The notes beneath the pieces are model-generated. The model did not search any database. It was not told where the DNA came from and saw nothing but the letters and a program-made list of their open reading frames with translations. A stretch of 64,000 bases of DNA from Rhodoferax sp. Its GTDB lineage: Bacteria > Pseudomonadota > Gammaproteobacteria > Burkholderiales > Burkholderiaceae_C. The stretch lies in NCBI RefSeq assembly GCF_023700745.1, contig NZ_JAMPYG010000014.1, positions 1-64,000 of the forward strand. The letters run 5' to 3'. Shown piece by piece: positions 18,812 through 29,892 of the stretch. The position numbers and the translations under genes are program-made. How positions within the stretch are numbered: position 1 is the stretch's first letter; every line of letters begins with the position of its first letter.

Positions 18812-18974
18812 CAAGTTCAGTCAGGGCGCACGGTTCATCCGAGTTTCATTTTTGTCGCCCATGTGAAAACTTACTTTCTCAAAAGCCGACATAACGCAAT
18901 CCCTGGTTGCTGCATTCTGGAGAGAATTCATCGCGTGCTGTTTGGCATATGCGAATTTTCAATTTGCGCAGGAC

Positions 18975-19715
<741 letters not shown>

Positions 19716-19722
19716 ACCTGCC

Positions 19723-22092
19723 ATGAAAGCCATCCACATCAAGCTTTGGCGCGACCTGATGCGCCTGCGTGCGCAGGCGGTGACGATTGCGCTGGTGGTG
19801 GCGATTGGCGTGGCCGGTTTTGTCGGCATGTTTTCCGTTCACGAATCGCTCAAGGGCTCGCGTGACGCGTTCTACCGCGACAACCGGCTGGCCGACGTGT
19901 TTGCCAATGTCAAGCGGGCACCGGTGCACCTGCACGAGCGGCTGGCTGCGCTGGACGGGGTGGCCGAGGTCAAGCTGGACGTGGTGTTTGACGCGCAGAT
20001 TGGTCTGCCCGGCGTGGCGCCACCCGTCACCGGACGCTTCATCGGCGTCGATCTGGCGCGTCTGCAGGCCCATCGCCAGGGGCTCAATGCGCTCACGCTC
20101 AAGCGCGGGCGCTGGCCCGAGCCGGGTGAGGCGCTGGAGGCACTGGTCAGCGACCGTTTTGCCGCGGCGCGCAGTCTGAACCCTGGTGACACCGTGCACG
20201 CCATCCTCAACGGCAAACGCGAACGCGTGTTGCTGGTGGGTACGGTGGCATCGCCCGAGTACGTCTTCGCGTCGCAAGGCGGCGCGCCAGACGACCAGCA
20301 GTTTGGCATCTGGTGGATCGACGAGGAGCGCATGGTCCATGCCTTCGACATGCAGGGCGCCTTCAACCAGGTGGCGCTGCGGCTGGATGCCGGTGTGGCG
20401 GTGGCGCCGGTACTGGAACGTGTGGACCGGCTGTTGACGCCCTATGGCGCGATTGGCGCGGTCGGGCGCGACAAGCAGTTGTCGTCCAAGATCGTGACCG
20501 ATGAGCTTTCCCAGCTCAAGGTGATGGGCACCGTGCTGCCGTCGATCTTTCTGGCGGTGGCGATGTTCATCCTCAACGTGGTGCTGAGCCGCCAGGTGGC
20601 CACGCAGCGCAGCCAGATTGCTGCACTCAAGGCCTTGGGATACGCCGATGGTGCGATCGCCTGGCACTACATCCAGCTGGCGTTTGCCATCGCCGGTCTG
20701 GGCGTGGCCGCCGGGCTGGCCTTGAGTGAGTTGATCGGGCAAGGCATGCTGGGCCTGTACGACGAAGTGTTCCGCTTTAACCAGCTGGCCTACGTGATGA
20801 GCCCCTGGCTGATCGTGGCGTCGGCACTGATCGCTGCTGTCGCTGCCGCCCTTGGCACCTGGACGGCGATACGTGCGGTGGTGCGCCTGAGTCCGGCTCA
20901 GGCCATGCAGCCCCCGTCTCCGCTGGCCTACCGGCCTACGCTGATCGAGCATCTGGGCCTTGGCCGCTTCGTCAGCACCGGCGCCATGATGGTGATCCGC
21001 AATTTCGAACGCCGTCCGTTGCGTGCCGCTTTCACCGTGACTGGCATTGCGCTGGCTGTGGCGCTGCAGATTTCGGGCGCGTTCTGGCTCGATGCCATTG
21101 CCCATATCGTCGACGTGCAATTCCGTCAGGTGCAGCAGGGCGATGTGCTGGTCAACTTTCACCAGCCGGTGCCGCTGAGCGTGGCGCAAGACCTGCAGCG
21201 CCTGCCCGGTGTGATCAGCGCCGAGCCCTACCGCAGCGAGCCGGTGCGGGTGCGTCTGCACGGCCGCATCGAAGACACGGCGCTCACCGGCTTTCGCAGC
21301 GACGCGCAGTTGCTGCGCGTGGTCGATGAGCAGCGTGGTGCGGTCGACATGCCGGCGCACGGTGTGGTGCTTTCCGCCATGCTGGCACGCGAGCTCGGCG
21401 CGCGCGTGGGTGACCGCCTCGCGCTTGAGTTCCGCTTGTGGAATCAGGTGCACACCGAGGTTGAGGTGGTCGATATCGTTCAGACCATGTTTGGCAAGCT
21501 GCTTTACATGAACCTGGACGCGATGAACCGGCTGGCGCGCGATGGCGACGGCGTGGCCGATGCGGCGCTGCAGGTGGACCCGCAGGCCATGGGCTTGTTC
21601 TGGGAGGCAGTCAAGGCCGCCCCGGTGATCAATTCGGTGTTCGACAAGGCGGGCTCACTGGCCAATTTTAACAAGACCACCTCGCGCACCATGGGCATCT
21701 TCAGCAGCATCCTGACGCTGTTTGCAGTCGCCATGGCCGTCGGCATCATCTACAACGCGGCGCGCATTTCGCTGTCGGAGCGCGCCTGGGAGCTGGCGAG
21801 CCTGCGCGTGCTGGGCATGACACGTGCCGAGGTGTCGGTGCTGCTGCTGGCCGAACTCGGCGCCGAACTGCTGCTGGCACTGCCCATCGGCTTACTGGCA
21901 GGCTGGGGACTGGCCGCGTTGATGATGCAGCTGATGTCATCCGACAGCATCGACTTTCCGGTCATCATTGAGTCGTCCACCTATGCTTCGGCGGCGCTGA
22001 TCGTGCTGGCCGCCGGCATGGCCAGCGCGCTGCTGGTGCGCCGCAAGATCGACCAGCTGGACCTGGTGGCTGTTTTAAAGGTACGCGAATGA
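19723..22092 (+). CDS. FtsX-like ABC transporter permease
   Basis: Large inner-membrane protein of 789 residues with duplicated FtsX cores. A TM helix lies near residues 20-40. A periplasmic region is followed by a TM cluster at about 270-390, with a second periplasmic region and TM cluster at about 655-780. The repeated motifs [16 protein letters not shown] and [15 protein letters not shown] mark the two cores. It acts with the preceding ATPase and following adaptor as a MacAB-like tripartite exporter; the cargo is unknown. It overlaps the next gene by 4 bp (ATGA). Confidence 0.88.
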   Translation: MKAIHIKLWRDLMRLRAQAVTIALVVAIGVAGFVGMFSVHESLKGSRDAFYRDNRLADVFANVKRAPVHLHERLAALDGVAEVKLDVVFDAQIGLPGVAPPVTGRFIGVDLARLQAHRQGLNALTLKRGRWPEPGEALEALVSDRFAAARSLNPGDTVHAILNGKRERVLLVGTVASPEYVFASQGGAPDDQQFGIWWIDEERMVHAFDMQGAFNQVALRLDAGVAVAPVLERVDRLLTPYGAIGAVGRDKQLSSKIVTDELSQLKVMGTVLPSIFLAVAMFILNVVLSRQVATQRSQIAALKALGYADGAIAWHYIQLAFAIAGLGVAAGLALSELIGQGMLGLYDEVFRFNQLAYVMSPWLIVASALIAAVAAALGTWTAIRAVVRLSPAQAMQPPSPLAYRPTLIEHLGLGRFVSTGAMMVIRNFERRPLRAAFTVTGIALAVALQISGAFWLDAIAHIVDVQFRQVQQGDVLVNFHQPVPLSVAQDLQRLPGVISAEPYRSEPVRVRLHGRIEDTALTGFRSDAQLLRVVDEQRGAVDMPAHGVVLSAMLARELGARVGDRLALEFRLWNQVHTEVEVVDIVQTMFGKLLYMNLDAMNRLARDGDGVADAALQVDPQAMGLFWEAVKAAPVINSVFDKAGSLANFNKTTSRTMGIFSSILTLFAVAMAVGIIYNAARISLSERAWELASLRVLGMTRAEVSVLLLAELGAELLLALPIGLLAGWGLAALMMQLMSSDSIDFPVIIESSTYASAALIVLAAGMASALLVRRKIDQLDLVAVLKVRE

Positions 22093-23309
22093 ATGAGAAA
22101 ACTCCCTGGAAAAAGTACCAACGCTGGATCGGTGCGGCGCTGCTGCTGGCCGCGGCGGCTGCGCTGGTCTATACCGTTTACCGGCCACGCGCGCTGATGG
22201 TGGAGGTCGCCACCGTGACCACCGGCAGTTTTGAGCAGGTGATTGAAGAAGACGGCCGCTTGCGCCTGAAAAACCGCTATCAGATCACCGCGCCCACGCA
22301 GGCCGCCTTGCTGCGCCCCACACTCAAGGTGGGCGACAGCGTGCAGACGGGTAGCGTGGTGGCTATCCTGGAGCCGGCGGCACCGCAGATGATCGATGCG
22401 CGCACGCGCACCGTGCTGCAGCAGCGTGTGGGCAGTGCTGAGGCCGCGCGCCGCGCAGCCGCGGCGCAGGTGCAGCGGGCGCAGACCGCATTGGCGCAGG
22501 CCACGCTGGAAGCCGAGCGGGCGGCCAAGCTGGCGCAGGACAATTTCATTTCTGCGTCGGCACGTGATCAGGCCGTGCTGGCCCGCCAGGCGGCGCAGCA
22601 GGCGCTCAGCGCCGCGCAGGCCGAGCAGGGCGTGGCCGGCTTTTCGTTGGCAGAAGCGCGCGCAGCCCTGGCCTGGGCCGAGCCCGCGGCAGCTGACCGC
22701 CCCACGGGCCGCTGGGCGCTGAAGAGCCCGGTGGACGGGCAGGTGCTCAAGTTGTACCAGGACAGTGCTGTCACGGTGACGGCCGGCCAGCCTTTGCTCG
22801 AGATTGGCAACACGGCAGCCATGGAAGCGGTGATTGATGTGCTGTCGGGTGAGGCGCGGCAGATTCAGCCTGGTGCGCCGGTGCAGTTGTCGCCGGGCAG
22901 TGGCGCGCCGGACCTGGCTGGCCAGGTCGCACGCATCGAGCCGGTGGCGTTCACCAAGGTGTCGGCCCTGGGTATCGAAGAGCAACGCGTGAATGTGATC
23001 GTGAGCCTTGACACTGCGGCACCCGATGCGCAGCGTCTGGGCGATGGCTTTCGCATTGATGCCCGCATCACGCTGTTCAAGCAGGCCGATGCCCTGTTGG
23101 TCGCCACCGCTGCCCTGGTGCGTGACGGTGCGCAGTGGCGTGTTTTTGTGGTGGAAGCAGGACGCGCCCGCGCCCGGGCGGTGCAACTCTTTGACCGCAA
23201 CGCCGATGTGGCCTGGCTCAAAAGCGGCCTGCGCGAGGGCGAGACCGTGCTGCTTTACCCCGGCAGCATGATTGCCGACGGCCAGCCGGTGCGCTTGCGC
23301 AACGAGTAG
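22089..23309 (+). CDS. HlyD/MacA-type periplasmic adaptor
   Basis: Membrane-fusion protein of 406 residues. It has an N-terminal TM anchor (about 12-33), a split biotinyl-lipoyl-like domain around ITAPTQAALLRPTLKVGDSVQTG, a long Ala/Gln-rich coiled-coil hairpin (about 100-200), then beta-barrel and membrane-proximal domains. It is coupled to the FtsX-like permease by a 4-bp overlap and completes the exporter. No outer-membrane factor gene is nearby. Confidence 0.88.
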   Translation: MNEKTPWKKYQRWIGAALLLAAAAALVYTVYRPRALMVEVATVTTGSFEQVIEEDGRLRLKNRYQITAPTQAALLRPTLKVGDSVQTGSVVAILEPAAPQMIDARTRTVLQQRVGSAEAARRAAAAQVQRAQTALAQATLEAERAAKLAQDNFISASARDQAVLARQAAQQALSAAQAEQGVAGFSLAEARAALAWAEPAAADRPTGRWALKSPVDGQVLKLYQDSAVTVTAGQPLLEIGNTAAMEAVIDVLSGEARQIQPGAPVQLSPGSGAPDLAGQVARIEPVAFTKVSALGIEEQRVNVIVSLDTAAPDAQRLGDGFRIDARITLFKQADALLVATAALVRDGAQWRVFVVEAGRARARAVQLFDRNADVAWLKSGLREGETVLLYPGSMIADGQPVRLRNE

Positions 23310-23357
23310 GCTGATGGCGCCTGCTTACAATCGCGCCAACCCCAGGAGTTGAACCCG

Positions 23358-23927
23358 ATGACTATCAAGAGCGATAAATGGATCCGCCGCATGGCCGAGC
23401 AGCACGGCATGATCGAGCCCTTCGAACCAGGCCAGATCCGCCACGACACGGCTGGCAACAAAATCGTCAGTTATGGTACCAGCAGCTACGGTTATGACAT
23501 TCGCTGCGCGCCCGAATTCAAGGTCTTCACCAACATCCACAGTACCGTGGTCGACCCCAAGAACTTTGACGAAAAAAGCTTTGTCGACTTCCACGATGAT
23601 GTCTGCATCATCCCGCCCAACAGCTTTGCGCTGGCGCGCACAGTGGAGTATTTCCGCATTCCGCGCAATGTGCTCACCATCTGCCTGGGCAAAAGCACAT
23701 ACGCACGCTGCGGCATCATCGTCAACGTGACTCCGTTCGAGCCCGAGTGGGAAGGTTATGTGACGCTTGAGTTCTCCAACACCACACCCTTGCCGGCCAA
23801 GATTTACGCGGGTGAAGGCTGCGCCCAGGTGCTGTTTTTCGAGAGTGATGAAGTGTGTGAAACCAGCTACAAGGACCGCGGTGGCAAGTACCAGGGCCAG
23901 CGCGGTGTGACCCTGCCCAAGGCCTGA
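23358..23927 (+). CDS. dcd: dCTP deaminase
   Basis: Enzyme of 189 residues making dUTP from dCTP for thymidylate synthesis. Dcd landmarks are [19 protein letters not shown] at the N-terminus, [13 protein letters not shown], the active-site region [15 protein letters not shown] with [12 protein letters not shown], and the trimer/substrate segment [25 protein letters not shown] 23358 is preferred to an in-frame codon at 23349 from family alignment. Confidence 0.95.
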   Translation: MTIKSDKWIRRMAEQHGMIEPFEPGQIRHDTAGNKIVSYGTSSYGYDIRCAPEFKVFTNIHSTVVDPKNFDEKSFVDFHDDVCIIPPNSFALARTVEYFRIPRNVLTICLGKSTYARCGIIVNVTPFEPEWEGYVTLEFSNTTPLPAKIYAGEGCAQVLFFESDEVCETSYKDRGGKYQGQRGVTLPKA

Positions 23928-23947
23928 GCAGCCAAAGTGCAAGTGCC

Positions 23948-24811
23948 ATGAAATGGGAAGGTAACCGCCAGTCGGACAACGTCGAGGATCGCCGCAGCGG
24001 CGGTGGTGGCCGCTTGGGCGGTCGTGGTATCGGCCTGGGTTCGGTGGTTATCGCGCTGGTGGTGTCGTATTTTCTTGGAATCAGCCCGATGACGGTGCTG
24101 AACCTGCTCAGCGGTGGGAGTTCAGAATTACAGAGCCAATCGGCACCAGCGCAAAAACCCCCGGCAGATGATCGTATGGCGGCGTTTGTGTCCACGGTGC
24201 TGGCCGACACGGAGGACGTTTGGAAAGCAGTCTTCACCCAGAGTGGGGCGACTTACCAGGAGCCCAAGCTGGTGCTGTTTCGCGGCATGACGTCCACCGC
24301 CTGCGGCCAGGGTCAGGCCGCGATGGGGCCGTTCTACTGCCCGGCAGACCAGAATATTTACATAGACCTCGGCTTTTACGAGACCCTGAAAAACCAGTTG
24401 GGCGCGCCTGGCGATTTTGCCCAGGCCTATGTGATTGCCCATGAGGTGGGTCACCATGTGCAAAACCTGATGGGCATCACCAGCAAAATGGAGCAGATGC
24501 GTGGCCGGGTCAGCCAGACCGAATACAACGCCCTGAGTGTGCGTCTGGAGTTGCAGGCGGATTGTTTGTCTGGTGTCTGGGCCAACCATGCGCAGGCGGC
24601 ACGCCAGTTGCTGGAGCAGGGCGATGTGGAAGAAGCCATGAACGCCGCCGCCAGGATTGGCGATGATGCCTTGCAACGTGCCAGTGCCGGCCAGGTGGTG
24701 CCCGACAGTTTTACCCATGGCACCAGCGCACAGCGCCAGCGCTGGTTCGATGCGGGGCTGAAAAACGGCAGTGTCAAGGGGTGCGATACCTTCTCTGCGC
24801 GCCAATTGTGA
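23948..24811 (+). CDS. Neutral zinc metallopeptidase, YpfJ family
   Basis: Protein of 287 residues. It has a short cytoplasmic N-terminus rich in Gly/Arg (GGGGRLGGRGIGLG), one TM segment (about 36-55), then a metalloprotease domain with the zinc motif AHEVGHHVQNL at about residues 165-175. LELQADCLSGVWANHA supplies the third ligand. It is 20 bp after dcd. The natural substrate of this family is not established. Confidence 0.9.
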   Translation: MKWEGNRQSDNVEDRRSGGGGRLGGRGIGLGSVVIALVVSYFLGISPMTVLNLLSGGSSELQSQSAPAQKPPADDRMAAFVSTVLADTEDVWKAVFTQSGATYQEPKLVLFRGMTSTACGQGQAAMGPFYCPADQNIYIDLGFYETLKNQLGAPGDFAQAYVIAHEVGHHVQNLMGITSKMEQMRGRVSQTEYNALSVRLELQADCLSGVWANHAQAARQLLEQGDVEEAMNAAARIGDDALQRASAGQVVPDSFTHGTSAQRQRWFDAGLKNGSVKGCDTFSARQL

Positions 24812-24895
24812 GCGTTGTAGGATAATAGTGTCTTTGTCCCCTGCCTTGGGGACAGTTCCAGCTATCGGATCGATAGCATCTGAACCTGGCATTGA

Positions 24896-26377
24896 ATGAC
24901 CGATTTGACCCCTGAATTTTCCGCTGAACTGACCTCTGACACCCCCATCATGGCCTTTGCCCAATTGCAACTGGCCGCACCTCTGGCCCGCGCGGTGGCC
25001 GAGATGGGTTACGAGACCATGACCCCGATCCAGGCCCAGGCCATCCCCGTGGTGCTGCAGGGCCGCGATGTGATGGGTGCCGCACAAACCGGCACCGGCA
25101 AAACGGCAGCCTTTGCCCTGCCGCTGATGCAGCGCATGCTCAAGCACGAAAACGCCTCGACCTCGCCTGCGCGCCACCCGGTGCGCGCGCTGGTGCTGCT
25201 GCCCACGCGTGAACTGGCCGTGCAGGTGGCCGAGCAGGTTGAGCTGTACGGCAAGTACACCAATTTGCGCAGTGCGGTGGTGTTTGGCGGCATGGATATG
25301 AAGCCGCAGACCATCGAGCTGAAAAAGGGCGTCGAGGTGCTGGTGGCCACGCCCGGGCGCCTACTGGACCACATTGAAGCCAAGAATGCGGTGCTGAACC
25401 AGGTCGAATACGTGGTGCTCGACGAAGCCGACCGCATGCTCGACATCGGCTTTTTGCCAGACCTGCAGCGCATTCTGAGCTACCTGCCCAAGCAGCGTAT
25501 CACCCTGCTTTTTTCTGCCACTTTCTCACCCGAAATCAAGCGCCTTGCCAGCAGCTACCTGCAGGACCCGGTCACGATTGAAGTGGCGCGCTCCAATGCC
25601 ACGGCGTCCACTGTCGAGCAGCATTTCTACAGCGTCGAGGGTGACGACAAGCGCCGCGCACTGCACCAGATCCTGCGTGAACGCGGCATGAAACAGGCGT
25701 TCGTGTTTGTCAACAGCAAGCTCGGCTGTGCCAGGCTGGCGCGGTCGCTGGAGCGTGAAGGCCTCAAAACCACCGCTTTGCATGGTGACAAGAGCCAGGA
25801 TGAGCGCCTGAAAGCACTCGAAGCCTTCAAAAGCGGTGAGGTCGACCTGCTGGTCTGTACCGACGTGGCCGCCCGCGGGCTCGACATCAAGGATGTGCCG
25901 GCGGTGTTCAACTTTGATATTCCGTTTCACGCCGAAGACTATGTGCACCGCATTGGCCGCACCGGCCGTGCTGGCGCGGCGGGGCTGGCGGTGACGTTTG
26001 TCGCCAAGAGCGACTTGCGCCTGATGACCGATATCGAGAAGCTGATCAAGACCAAGATCGAGCTTGAACCCCTGTCGTTCGAAGAAGACCTGCCTGACAT
26101 CCGCAAGCAGGGTCACATCAACGATGGCCGCCGACTCTACCGTGAAGACGGGAGCGACCAGCGCCGACCAGAGGATTTTGCCCGCGGCCAGCGTTCCGAA
26201 CATCGGCGCAGTCGCCCTGCACCGCTGGATCCGTTCTTTGAGAAACCGTACGAACCCTCGTTGCCGCCAGAAGCCGCCCCCGCTTGGGAAGCAGCCGCTG
26301 TGCGCCCAGGTGTGCGCACCATTTCCAGCAACATCAAACCCAAGCGCAAGGTCGCCGCGCTGTTTCAGGCCGCCTGA
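24896..26377 (+). CDS. rhlE: DEAD-box RNA helicase, RhlE type
   Basis: ATP-dependent RNA helicase of 493 residues. It has Q motif GYETMTPIQAQAIP, motif I AQTGTGKTAAF, Ia PTRELAVQV, II VLDEADRML, III FSATFS and VI HRIGRTGRAG, then a basic, low-complexity C-terminal tail ending NIKPKRKVAALFQAA. RhlE proteins remodel ribosome assembly intermediates and mRNA. The first ATG at 24896 adds about 18 residues over an internal Met (MAFAQLQ) that begins the conserved part. Confidence 0.92.
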   Translation: MTDLTPEFSAELTSDTPIMAFAQLQLAAPLARAVAEMGYETMTPIQAQAIPVVLQGRDVMGAAQTGTGKTAAFALPLMQRMLKHENASTSPARHPVRALVLLPTRELAVQVAEQVELYGKYTNLRSAVVFGGMDMKPQTIELKKGVEVLVATPGRLLDHIEAKNAVLNQVEYVVLDEADRMLDIGFLPDLQRILSYLPKQRITLLFSATFSPEIKRLASSYLQDPVTIEVARSNATASTVEQHFYSVEGDDKRRALHQILRERGMKQAFVFVNSKLGCARLARSLEREGLKTTALHGDKSQDERLKALEAFKSGEVDLLVCTDVAARGLDIKDVPAVFNFDIPFHAEDYVHRIGRTGRAGAAGLAVTFVAKSDLRLMTDIEKLIKTKIELEPLSFEEDLPDIRKQGHINDGRRLYREDGSDQRRPEDFARGQRSEHRRSRPAPLDPFFEKPYEPSLPPEAAPAWEAAAVRPGVRTISSNIKPKRKVAALFQAA

Positions 26378-26387
26378 TCACCAGGGG

Positions 26388-27233
26388 TCACAGGCCCGGT
26401 TTTTGGGCCTGCTCGCACTTCACCTGGATCAGTTCATGCGTTGGCGTGCCGGTGCCCAGTTTCAGTGCACTCAAGTGCCCGCCCCAGACGCAACCGGAAT
26501 CCAGCGCGAACAAATCGTCGCGGCCCAACCAGCCCAGGGTTGACCAGTGGCCAAAAGCCACCGTGACATCGCGGGTCTTGCGTCCTGGTACGTCATACCA
26601 GGGCAGGTAACCGGCCGGAGCGGCGTGGGCGCCGTCACTGGTCTCGAATTCCATTACCCCTTCGGCGGTGCAAAAACGCAGCCGCGTCAAGGCGTTCACA
26701 ATCATCCGCAAGCGGTCAATGCCCTGCAATGCATCGTCCCACCGGTTCGGGCTGTTGCCGTACATCTGCTGCAAAAAGTCGCCCAGGACAGGGCCTCGTA
26801 ACACGGCTTCAAACTCACCGGCCAGCGCCATGGTCTGGCTGGCAGTCCATGTCGGCAGCACGCCGGCATGCACCATCAGGTACGAATGGTTTTGCTGTTC
26901 CAGCAAAAATGCCATGCGCTGCTGGCGCAGCCAGGCCAGCATGGCTTCACGGTCGGGCGCCTGTAGCACACTGTCCAGCGTGTCCTTGCGGCTCGGCCTG
27001 CGCGCCCCCACAGCCGCCGCCAGCAAATGCAGATCATGGTTGCCGAGCAGGCACTGCGCCGAGGCGCCAAAACCCATCAGGCGTCGTAGCACGCTCGCTG
27101 AATCGGGGCCACGGTTGACCAGATCCCCCAGAAAGTAGAGTGTGTCGCGACTGGGCGAGAAAGAAATTTTGTTCAATAGACGTTGCAATGCGTTGTCGCA
27201 GCCTTGCACGTCGCCAATCATGTAAAGTGCCAT
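26388..27233 (-). CDS. apaH: Symmetrical diadenosine tetraphosphatase
   Basis: Hydrolase of about 281 residues splitting Ap4A to two ADP. Metallophosphatase motifs are complete: GDVQGC, FLGDLVNRGPDS, GNHDLHLL and a distal His in FGHWSTLGW. The start is taken at MALYMIGD (27233); an ATG three codons upstream is possible. Only about 24 bp separate it from the divergent CorC-like gene, so the two promoters must overlap each other's coding sequence. Confidence 0.93.
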   Translation of the reverse strand: MALYMIGDVQGCDNALQRLLNKISFSPSRDTLYFLGDLVNRGPDSASVLRRLMGFGASAQCLLGNHDLHLLAAAVGARRPSRKDTLDSVLQAPDREAMLAWLRQQRMAFLLEQQNHSYLMVHAGVLPTWTASQTMALAGEFEAVLRGPVLGDFLQQMYGNSPNRWDDALQGIDRLRMIVNALTRLRFCTAEGVMEFETSDGAHAAPAGYLPWYDVPGRKTRDVTVAFGHWSTLGWLGRDDLFALDSGCVWGGHLSALKLGTGTPTHELIQVKCEQAQKPGL

Positions 27234-27257
27234 GGTGTTCATTGTCGTTTGTGATGC

Positions 27258-28565
27258 ATGGAAATTTTGCTGATTATTTTTTTGACGCTGCTCAATGGTG
27301 TTTTTGCCATGTCGGAACTGGCGCTGGCCGCGAGTCGCAAATCGCGTCTCAATGCCATGACCGAAGCAGGCGACAAAGGCGCAGAGGCAGCGCTGACGCT
27401 GCTGGACAACCCGAACCAGTTTTTATCGACGGTGCAGGTGGGCATTACCTCGATTGGGGTGCTCAACGGCATCGTCGGCGAGGCTGCGTTCAGTGACGGG
27501 CTGGCCGACTGGCTGCAGGGCTGGGGTATGGCCGAGAAGGGGGCTGCCTTTGCCGCCACAGCGCTGGTTGTGACGCTTATCACCTACACCACCATTATTT
27601 TTGGCGAACTGGTGCCCAAACGTATTGGTCAGCTGCATCCGGAATTGGTATCGCGCTGGGTGTCACGGCCCATGTTGTGGCTGGCGCGTGCCGCCGGGCC
27701 GTTTGTCAAATTGCTCTCGGGATCGACGGCCACCATGTTGACGCTACTGCGCATCGACACCAATGCGGTGCGTGCCATGACCGAGGAAGAAATTTCTGCC
27801 AGCCTGGAAGAAGGTGTGGACGCCGGTGTGATCGAACAGCACGAACACCAGATGGTGCAAAACGTGTTTGGCCTTGATGACCGGCCTCTGACCTCACTGA
27901 TGGTGCCGCGCGCCGAGGTCGATTGGCTCGATGCCGGCATCAGCGTGGCGCAAGGCTTGCAAAAAGTGGGTGCCGATGGTGCCCAGCGCGCCCATTCCTG
28001 GTATCCGGTGTGTCGCGGCTCGATGGACGATGTGGTGGGCAAGATCAGTGTGGCCCACATGCTGGCGCTGGGGAGGGAGGCGCCGGGCACGCTCGAAGAC
28101 TATGTGACCACGGCCGTGTTTGTCCCCGAAACCCTCAGCGGCATGGCCTTGTTGGAGCAGTTCCGTGCCAAGGTCGGCCGCCTGGTGCTGGTGGTGGACG
28201 AATACGGCGTGGTGCAGGGCCTGCTCACGCCCCATGACCTGCTGGAAGCCATCACCGGCGAGCTGCAACCCAGTGCCAAAACCGAGGCCTGGGCGGTGCA
28301 GCGCGATGATGGCAGCTGGCTGCTCGACGGCATGATGCCGGTCAGCGAACTCAAGGCCCGGCTCGGCATGGATGAACTGCCGCTGGAAGAACGTGGCCGA
28401 TACAACACGCTGGCCGGATTGCTGATGGCGGTGAGCGGCCACATGCCGGTCACGGGCGAGAAAATTGCCTGCGAAGACTGGTTATTCGAGGTGGTGGACC
28501 TGGACGGCAAGCGGGTCGACAAGGTGCTGGCCACCCGTGCGCCCGACTCCGGCCAGGACGGCTGA
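27258..28565 (+). CDS. CNNM/CorC-family membrane protein (hemolysin-related)
   Basis: Protein of 435 residues. It has an N-terminal DUF21/CNNM membrane domain (about 1-170, four hydrophobic segments), a pair of CBS domains (about 205-330, including VVDEYGVVQGLLTPHDLLEAITGEL) and a C-terminal CorC_HlyC domain (about 345-430). Relatives take part in magnesium/cobalt homeostasis; the hemolysin name is historical. Confidence 0.88.
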   Translation: MEILLIIFLTLLNGVFAMSELALAASRKSRLNAMTEAGDKGAEAALTLLDNPNQFLSTVQVGITSIGVLNGIVGEAAFSDGLADWLQGWGMAEKGAAFAATALVVTLITYTTIIFGELVPKRIGQLHPELVSRWVSRPMLWLARAAGPFVKLLSGSTATMLTLLRIDTNAVRAMTEEEISASLEEGVDAGVIEQHEHQMVQNVFGLDDRPLTSLMVPRAEVDWLDAGISVAQGLQKVGADGAQRAHSWYPVCRGSMDDVVGKISVAHMLALGREAPGTLEDYVTTAVFVPETLSGMALLEQFRAKVGRLVLVVDEYGVVQGLLTPHDLLEAITGELQPSAKTEAWAVQRDDGSWLLDGMMPVSELKARLGMDELPLEERGRYNTLAGLLMAVSGHMPVTGEKIACEDWLFEVVDLDGKRVDKVLATRAPDSGQDG

Positions 28566-28575
28566 CCAGGTTGGT

Positions 28576-29346
28576 TCAGGCTTTGCCGCTGATGCGGTAA
28601 GCCAGCAGCCCGAGCCATTCATGCAAGGCAAGCTTCCATTTTCTTGCCCCTTTGTCCATGCTGTACTGCGTCCAGGGTGTTTGTTGACCGGTGCGAAAGT
28701 CCACCGGGCAGGGGGTCACGTTCCAGCCGGTTTTGCTGAAGGTGGCTATGGCGCGCGGCATGTGCCAGGCCGACGTCATCAGCAGCCAGGGCTGCCCCGG
28801 GTTGACGCCGGGCACGGTTTTACCCAGCAGTGCGTTTTCGAACGTGGTGCGCGAGGCCGACTCGTACAGCAGCTGCCGGGGAGGGATGCCCTGGCTGGCA
28901 AAAAACTGCCCGGCACGCGCGGCCTCTGACAGGCCGTTGCCAAACAGCTCACCTTCGCCGCCGGTGAACAGCACCCGCAAGCCGGACTGCCTGCGCAGCA
29001 GCGGCAGTACCTCGGTCATGCGCTCGGCGGCTTCATTGAGCGCGCTTTGGCCGTGGTGTGTCCAGACATAAGCAGATTCGAGCGCGCCGCCCAGCACCAC
29101 GATACCGGCGTAGGCCTTCAAGTCTGCATTGCCTGGCAGGGCCGGGTAGTGGGTCTCCAGTCGCCTGAGCAGCGCATCTGGCAGCGGCTCCCAGCCGATC
29201 AGCAACAACAGGGTGATAGCCGTCCAGCCCAGGCGCCGACTCCATCGGGGACGCTGACCCACGTACAGCACGGCCGCCAGCATCAATAGCGCCACCCAGG
29301 CCAGTGGCTGGGTCAGAAACGCCAGCAATTTCGCGGCTATGAACAT
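28576..29346 (-). CDS. YdcF/ElyC-family protein (DUF218)
   Basis: Protein of 256 residues from ATG 29346 (MFIAAKLLAFLTQPLAW). Two TM segments lie in the first 60 residues, then a DUF218 domain with GIVVLGGALES, VLFTGGEGELFGNGLSEA and LLMTSAWHMPRAIATF. Relatives such as ElyC and SanA affect envelope and peptidoglycan precursor metabolism. Longer open frame upstream of 29346 lacks similarity. It shares its strand with the next methyltransferase-like gene, 10 bp away. Confidence 0.85.
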   Translation of the reverse strand: MFIAAKLLAFLTQPLAWVALLMLAAVLYVGQRPRWSRRLGWTAITLLLLIGWEPLPDALLRRLETHYPALPGNADLKAYAGIVVLGGALESAYVWTHHGQSALNEAAERMTEVLPLLRRQSGLRVLFTGGEGELFGNGLSEAARAGQFFASQGIPPRQLLYESASRTTFENALLGKTVPGVNPGQPWLLMTSAWHMPRAIATFSKTGWNVTPCPVDFRTGQQTPWTQYSMDKGARKWKLALHEWLGLLAYRISGKA

Positions 29347-29356
29347 GCTTGGTTTG

Positions 29357-29809
29357 TTACAAAAGAAACGGAATAAAGCGGCGGGTACGCGCCATGTAGT
29401 GCGCATAGGACGGATGCAGCGCCGCCATCCAGCGTTCTTCCAGCAGCGCCTTGACCAGCAACACCAGCGACAAAACCGCCCAGAGCAGCCAGGCCAGCAC
29501 AGAACCCAGTGCCAGTGCGCAGGCCAGGCCCAGCAAGCTCACCGCCGTGTACATGGGATGGCGAATCCAGCGGTAGGGGCCATGCGCGATCAGCTTGCCG
29601 TCAGCGCGCGGGGCCGGGTGGATGTTGAAGTTGCCGGGCCGGTTGGCCAGCAGCGCCCACAAGCCGACCCCCCCGCTCAAGCCAATTGCCAACCATGCCC
29701 ATGCCTGGTGTGGCTGTTGCACAAGCTTTGGGGCGGCCAACAGGACGAGTGCCCCCAGGGCGCCAAACTGAAGGGCCACAAGCAAGGTGCCAAGGGTGTG
29801 AGGTTTCAT
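29357..29809 (-). CDS. Isoprenylcysteine carboxyl methyltransferase-like membrane protein
   Basis: Small membrane protein of 150 residues starting at MKPHTLGTLLVA. The ICMT/PEMT signature GPYRWIRHPMYTAVSLLG lies at about residues 76-93 and the conserved EERWMAALHPSYAHYMARTRRFIPFL at the C-terminus. It probably uses S-adenosylmethionine, but the substrate of bacterial members is generally unknown. The frame is open 73 codons further upstream, but that part overlaps the promoter and start of thpR and has no homology. Confidence 0.82.
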   Translation of the reverse strand: MKPHTLGTLLVALQFGALGALVLLAAPKLVQQPHQAWAWLAIGLSGGVGLWALLANRPGNFNIHPAPRADGKLIAHGPYRWIRHPMYTAVSLLGLACALALGSVLAWLLWAVLSLVLLVKALLEERWMAALHPSYAHYMARTRRFIPFLL

Positions 29810-29840
29810 GTACGTGCGCCAGGTTGGAAGGATGCTTTGC

Positions 29841-29869
29841 TTGAAATGCAAATGTTGGTACTGTAATGT
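29841..29869 (+). promoter_or_regulatory. Putative sigma-70 promoter of thpR
   Basis: TTGAAA at 29841-29846 and TAATGT at 29864-29869, separated by exactly 17 bp. Transcription would begin around 29876, which supports the ATG at 29893 rather than the one at 29866 as the thpR start. Confidence 0.45.
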
Positions 29870-29892
29870 CCTTGCACGATCAGAATGGCACC

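Noticed and set aside
26391..26411. CAGGCCC/GGGCCTG hairpin at the end of rhlE
   Set aside because: The stem is only 7 bp, overlaps the last codons of apaH and has no T tract, so it is a weak terminator candidate.
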